Positions 62,601-64,000 of a stretch of DNA of 64,000 nucleotides are shown here, in pieces. Origin of the DNA: Serinus canaria (lineage: Eukaryota > Chordata > Aves > Passeriformes > Fringillidae); NCBI RefSeq assembly GCF_022539315.1, contig NC_066316.1, positions 34,225,245 to 34,289,244 of the forward strand. The letters run 5' to 3'. Numbering within the stretch: the stretch's first letter is position 1; every line of letters begins with the position of its first letter. The position numbers and the translations under genes are program-made. The notes below the pieces were generated by a model. That model was not told the DNA's origin. It made no database searches and saw only the letters and a program-made list of their open reading frames with translations.

Positions 62601-63837
62601 CTTGGTTTCTGGGGAGGATTCCGATTCGGTGCTGGGACATGAGAGGGACACTGCAAGAGCACAGGCTAGGGTGCTTCATAGGGAGGTGAGCACTTTCTGA
62701 TTTGCAGGGAGGCAAGATCTGAAACAGGACTTTTATGGTCCTAGAGATATCAGTGGGATGAAAATTTTGTTTCTGGTGTGACTTATTTCAGTTTAACTGC
62801 TGGAAACACAGCTGTCCTTGCTGGTGTCTCCACTGCACCAAGCTCTGCTTTTCTGCAGGGCAATGGGGTCTGTAGGGCAGAGCCTTCCCTTTTTCTTCTT
62901 CTTTCCCTTATTTCTGTGTCAGTTTCAGGTGTATTTGACATCTTTGATAAGAAAAAGAATTCTTCAAATATTAAGAAGAATGCCTGGGAATACATAGACA
63001 TTTGGTTCAGTAGTTACTGTAAAGAGTCCAGACAGTGTTCAGCTGCCCAAGGATGGGCAAGAGAGGACCCAGCCACTCTTGGAAGGGTAAACCCTCTCTT
63101 TGGGGTGGCTTTTAATGAAGAGGTGGCAGGCAACCCCATCTCTCCACTAAGAACTTGCTTTCTCTTTCTTCTGCTACTTTGGGCCTCAACTAAAGATGGA
63201 ATAATGGGTAAATCTGCCTTTTTAATGGGCTGTAGAAGATTTCAGAGTAGGGGAACCTGCATTTTCTTCTCTGAACTTGGGTGGTCCCTGATGATCCCTC
63301 TGCATCTTCTCCCTCCTGGCTGTGGCAGGCATTGGGTCCCTTTCTCAGGTGATTTCCTTCCCTCCCACCCACTGCTGTGAGAAGGATGCCTGAACACAGC
63401 CCAGCCAGGGCAGCCTGCCCCTGCTCTGCAGCACACTGGATTGCTGTCCTCTGCCACCAAAGTACCTGAGTGAAGAAGCTCTGCTGGGAGCCTGGAGCTG
63501 ATACTGCCTGGGAAGAGGTGGTAGGGAGCAGCCACCATCTCACTGCCCAGGTAAGCTAAATTTTGGCTGTTATTTCCTTCCCTGTAGAAGAAAAACCAGT
63601 TCTGTGTATGAGGGGTCAGCAGAAAGTGCTCACTTCTCTGTAAGGAAAAAATGTGCTCCTGGATTTTCTTAGTCTTTCCAGAAAACTTACCTTTTGCTAT
63701 TTAATTTGTATTCATTCTAGCAATATGTAATTAATAATGTCACTTAATTATGAAGTTAATTCTGAAGTACATACTCTGATTCCCCTGGGAGCTGGATTCC
63801 AGCAGCTTTGGATTCAATTCTTCCTTTGAACTGAAGC
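56465..63837 (-). CDS. VIT: Vitrin (3' six coding exons, start outside window)
   Basis: Vitrin is a secreted extracellular-matrix protein with an LCCL domain, a Ser/Pro-rich linker and two vWA domains; it binds glycosaminoglycans and was described from vitreous and developing brain. Six exons on the minus strand join in frame: 63837–63775, 61139–60992, 60369–60266, 59780–59554, 57483–56970, 56643–56465, giving 410 residues plus a partial codon. They encode the end of the linker (SSKEELNPKLLE), vWA domain 1 (DLSFLMDGSWSIGKRRF … NVVVVMVDGWPTD), a Cys-containing spacer (AVCRTNGFYSINVPSWF) and vWA domain 2 (DIGFVIDGSSSVGTGNF … MILITDGRSYDD), ending CTEFNSQPRN. This ending and the spacer follow human vitrin as I remember it and differ from cochlin (COCH). 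The LCCL domain and signal peptide lie beyond the right edge. No frame break was seen. Confidence 0.95.
56644..56969. other. VIT: VIT last intron
   Basis: 326 bases, non-coding; on the minus strand its donor is AATG|GTAAGG. Nothing else seen. Confidence 0.8.
56970..57483 (-). CDS. VIT: VIT exon: spacer and most of vWA domain 2
   Basis: 514 bases; acceptor CCTTGCAG, donor AATG|GTAAGG. It starts on a codon boundary with AVCRTNGFYSINVPSWFSLH, runs through KRVCDTDRLACSKTCLNAAD, the metal-site motif DGSSS (DIGFVIDGSSSVGTGNF), YWSGGTSTGAAI with the MIDAS Thr, and MILITDGRSYDD with the MIDAS Asp. All three MIDAS elements are intact. It has clearly higher GC than the introns. Confidence 0.97.
57484..59553. 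other. VIT: VIT intron between the two vWA domains
   Basis: Non-coding; a run of T near 57690 and 58912 and no recognised transposon or gene. Open frames are short and without family signal. Confidence 0.7.
59554..59780 (-). CDS. VIT: VIT exon: second half of vWA domain 1
   Basis: 227 bases; acceptor CTATTGCAG, donor AAG|GTAATT. It encodes KALSFVNKNFFLDANGNRGG, then APNVVVVMVDGWPTDRVEEA, SRLARESGINIFFVTVEAAA and QSEKQNVIEPNFVDK. VDGWPTD supplies the MIDAS Asp. Reading past the donor gives a false in-frame stop a few codons later, which is intronic. Confidence 0.96.
59781..60265. other. VIT: VIT intron
   Basis: 485 bases, non-coding, moderately GC-rich. No recognised element. Confidence 0.75.
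60266..60369 (-). CDS. VIT: VIT exon: middle of vWA domain 1
   Basis: 104 bases; acceptor CCTTTTAG, donor TTG|GTAGGT. It encodes DDPSTEFNLKTYTNSKDLRN, then AIEKIQQKGGLSNV, and is in phase with both neighbours (one base at each end). It matches the human vitrin segment around FNLKTHTNSRDLK as I recall it. Confidence 0.95.
60370..60991. other. VIT: VIT intron largely filled by an LTR element
   Basis: 622 bases, of which about 420 are the retroviral LTR described separately. The remainder shows nothing recognisable. Confidence 0.75.
60504..60926 (-). mobile_element. Solo LTR of a passerine-type endogenous retrovirus
   Basis: Read on the minus strand, the sequence has the layout I know from very common songbird LTRs: ATTCTCTGAAAAAAAACTCT, CTGGGAAGCTGAGAAGCCTC, a CCAAT box (GACCAATCAGG, about 60712–60722), then an AATAAATTAGCC poly(A) signal (60582–60571), GAGAACATGGAGTCAGA and a CCCAACA end. 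No internal viral genes are present, so it is a solo LTR. The 7-base words AGAGCTA at 60497–60503 and 60926–60932 may be the target-site duplication, which would put the ends at about 60504 and 60926; the minus-strand 3' end would then be TA, not the usual CA, so the exact borders are uncertain. It has the same orientation as VIT. Confidence 0.75.
60992..61139 (-). CDS. VIT: VIT exon: start of vWA domain 1
   Basis: 148 bases; acceptor TCTCCTCAG, donor ATGG|GTAAGA. It encodes CKVDLSFLMDGSWSIGKRRF, then QLQKRFLGNMAQALGIGSAG and PLMGIVQYG. The MIDAS DxSxS motif is present as DGSWS; human vitrin has DGSTS as I recall it. Confidence 0.95.
61140..63774. other. VIT: VIT intron upstream of vWA domain 1
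   Basis: Non-coding, 2.6 kb. It includes a plus-strand open frame of 200 codons at 62778–63380 with no recognisable family. The flanking exons are phase-compatible, so no exon is required in this interval. No transposon recognised. Confidence 0.65.
63775..63837 (-). CDS. VIT: VIT exon: 63-base linker exon before vWA1
   Basis: Acceptor CTCTGTTTAG, donor CAGA|GTATGT. It encodes FSSKEELNPKLLESSSQGNQ and the first base of Asn, so the join to the next exon reads GNQNCKVDLSF. Human vitrin, from memory, reads PKEELSTQSLEP…GDPNCKIDLSF at this place, which supports this short exon although the sequence is poorly conserved. Confidence 0.85.
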
Positions 63838-64000
63838 CTAAACAGAGAAAGGAAAGGATCTATCAGTGTGTGCTTGGTGGCTGCCCTTGCTCTTTAAGGA
63901 AATGGGAACAGGGTCACTGCAGAGATCCCCTGGCCTGAGGATTGATGTGGGGGGGAAATGGGGATGGGGAGGACATCCTTGGAGCTTATCTTTTTTCATC
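63838..64000. other. VIT: VIT intron (partial)
   Basis: 163 bases, non-coding; the gene continues to the right outside the window. Confidence 0.7.

Noticed and set aside
62778..63380. 200-codon plus-strand open frame in a VIT intron
   Set aside because: Longest open frame in the window but it is antisense to VIT, shows no family similarity and has no supporting signals.
63536..63552. Plus-strand splice-donor-like CCCAG|GTAAGC
   Set aside because: No matching acceptor or coding frame on the plus strand; likely chance.
56465..63837. Naming the minus-strand gene COCH
   Set aside because: The spacer AVCRTNGFYS, the vWA2 sequence and the ending CTEFNSQPRN match vitrin; cochlin ends differently.
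1..64000. CRISPR array, operon, phage or toxin system
   Set aside because: The whole window is vertebrate genic and intronic sequence; repeats are LINE, LTR or simple, and none is regularly spaced.

Overview
The window is a stretch of bird chromosome, most likely from a songbird. It holds AT-rich introns with GT–AG splice sites, several copies or relics of the avian CR1 LINE, and one element that I recognise as a passerine-type endogenous retroviral LTR. There is no operon, CRISPR array or other prokaryotic feature. The species call is inference; the sequence alone fixes 'bird' well and 'songbird' moderately.

From 1 to about 50,975 the plus strand carries the 3' part of STRN (striatin). Sixteen coding exons run from 2208 to the stop at 43278–43280. 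They would be exons 3–18 if the gene has the 18 exons I recall for mammals. All junctions keep frame and give 666 residues after the first partial codon: the end of the coiled coil, the calmodulin-binding segment, an acidic linker and the WD40 domain. The product is the scaffold and PP2A regulatory subunit of STRIPAK complexes. A long 3' UTR probably follows, ending near a poly(A) signal at 50,950. The introns hold CR1 remnants, small tandem duplications and one unexplained GC-rich block near 32.6–33.4 kb.

From about 50,976 to 55,770 lies the intergenic space between two convergent genes; I see no gene there.

From about 55,770 to the right edge the minus strand carries the 3' part of VIT (vitrin), a secreted extracellular-matrix protein with an LCCL domain and two von Willebrand factor A (vWA) domains. 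Six coding exons (63837 down to 56465) cover the end of the linker and both vWA domains; the start of the gene lies beyond the right edge. The tail-to-tail STRN–VIT pair matches the order I recall on human 2p22, and it separates this locus from the paralogous STRN3–COCH pair.

The best candidate for something undescribed is an in-frame 87-base cassette exon at 26937–27023. It lies in the STRN intron between the linker exons, has good splice sites and would add 29 residues between the calmodulin-binding half and the WD40 domain. Other points worth checking are a NAGNAG tandem acceptor at STRN exon 16, Pumilio-type motifs in the long 3' UTR, the LTR insertion in a VIT intron, and the GC-rich intronic block. 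I found no convincing new multi-gene system.
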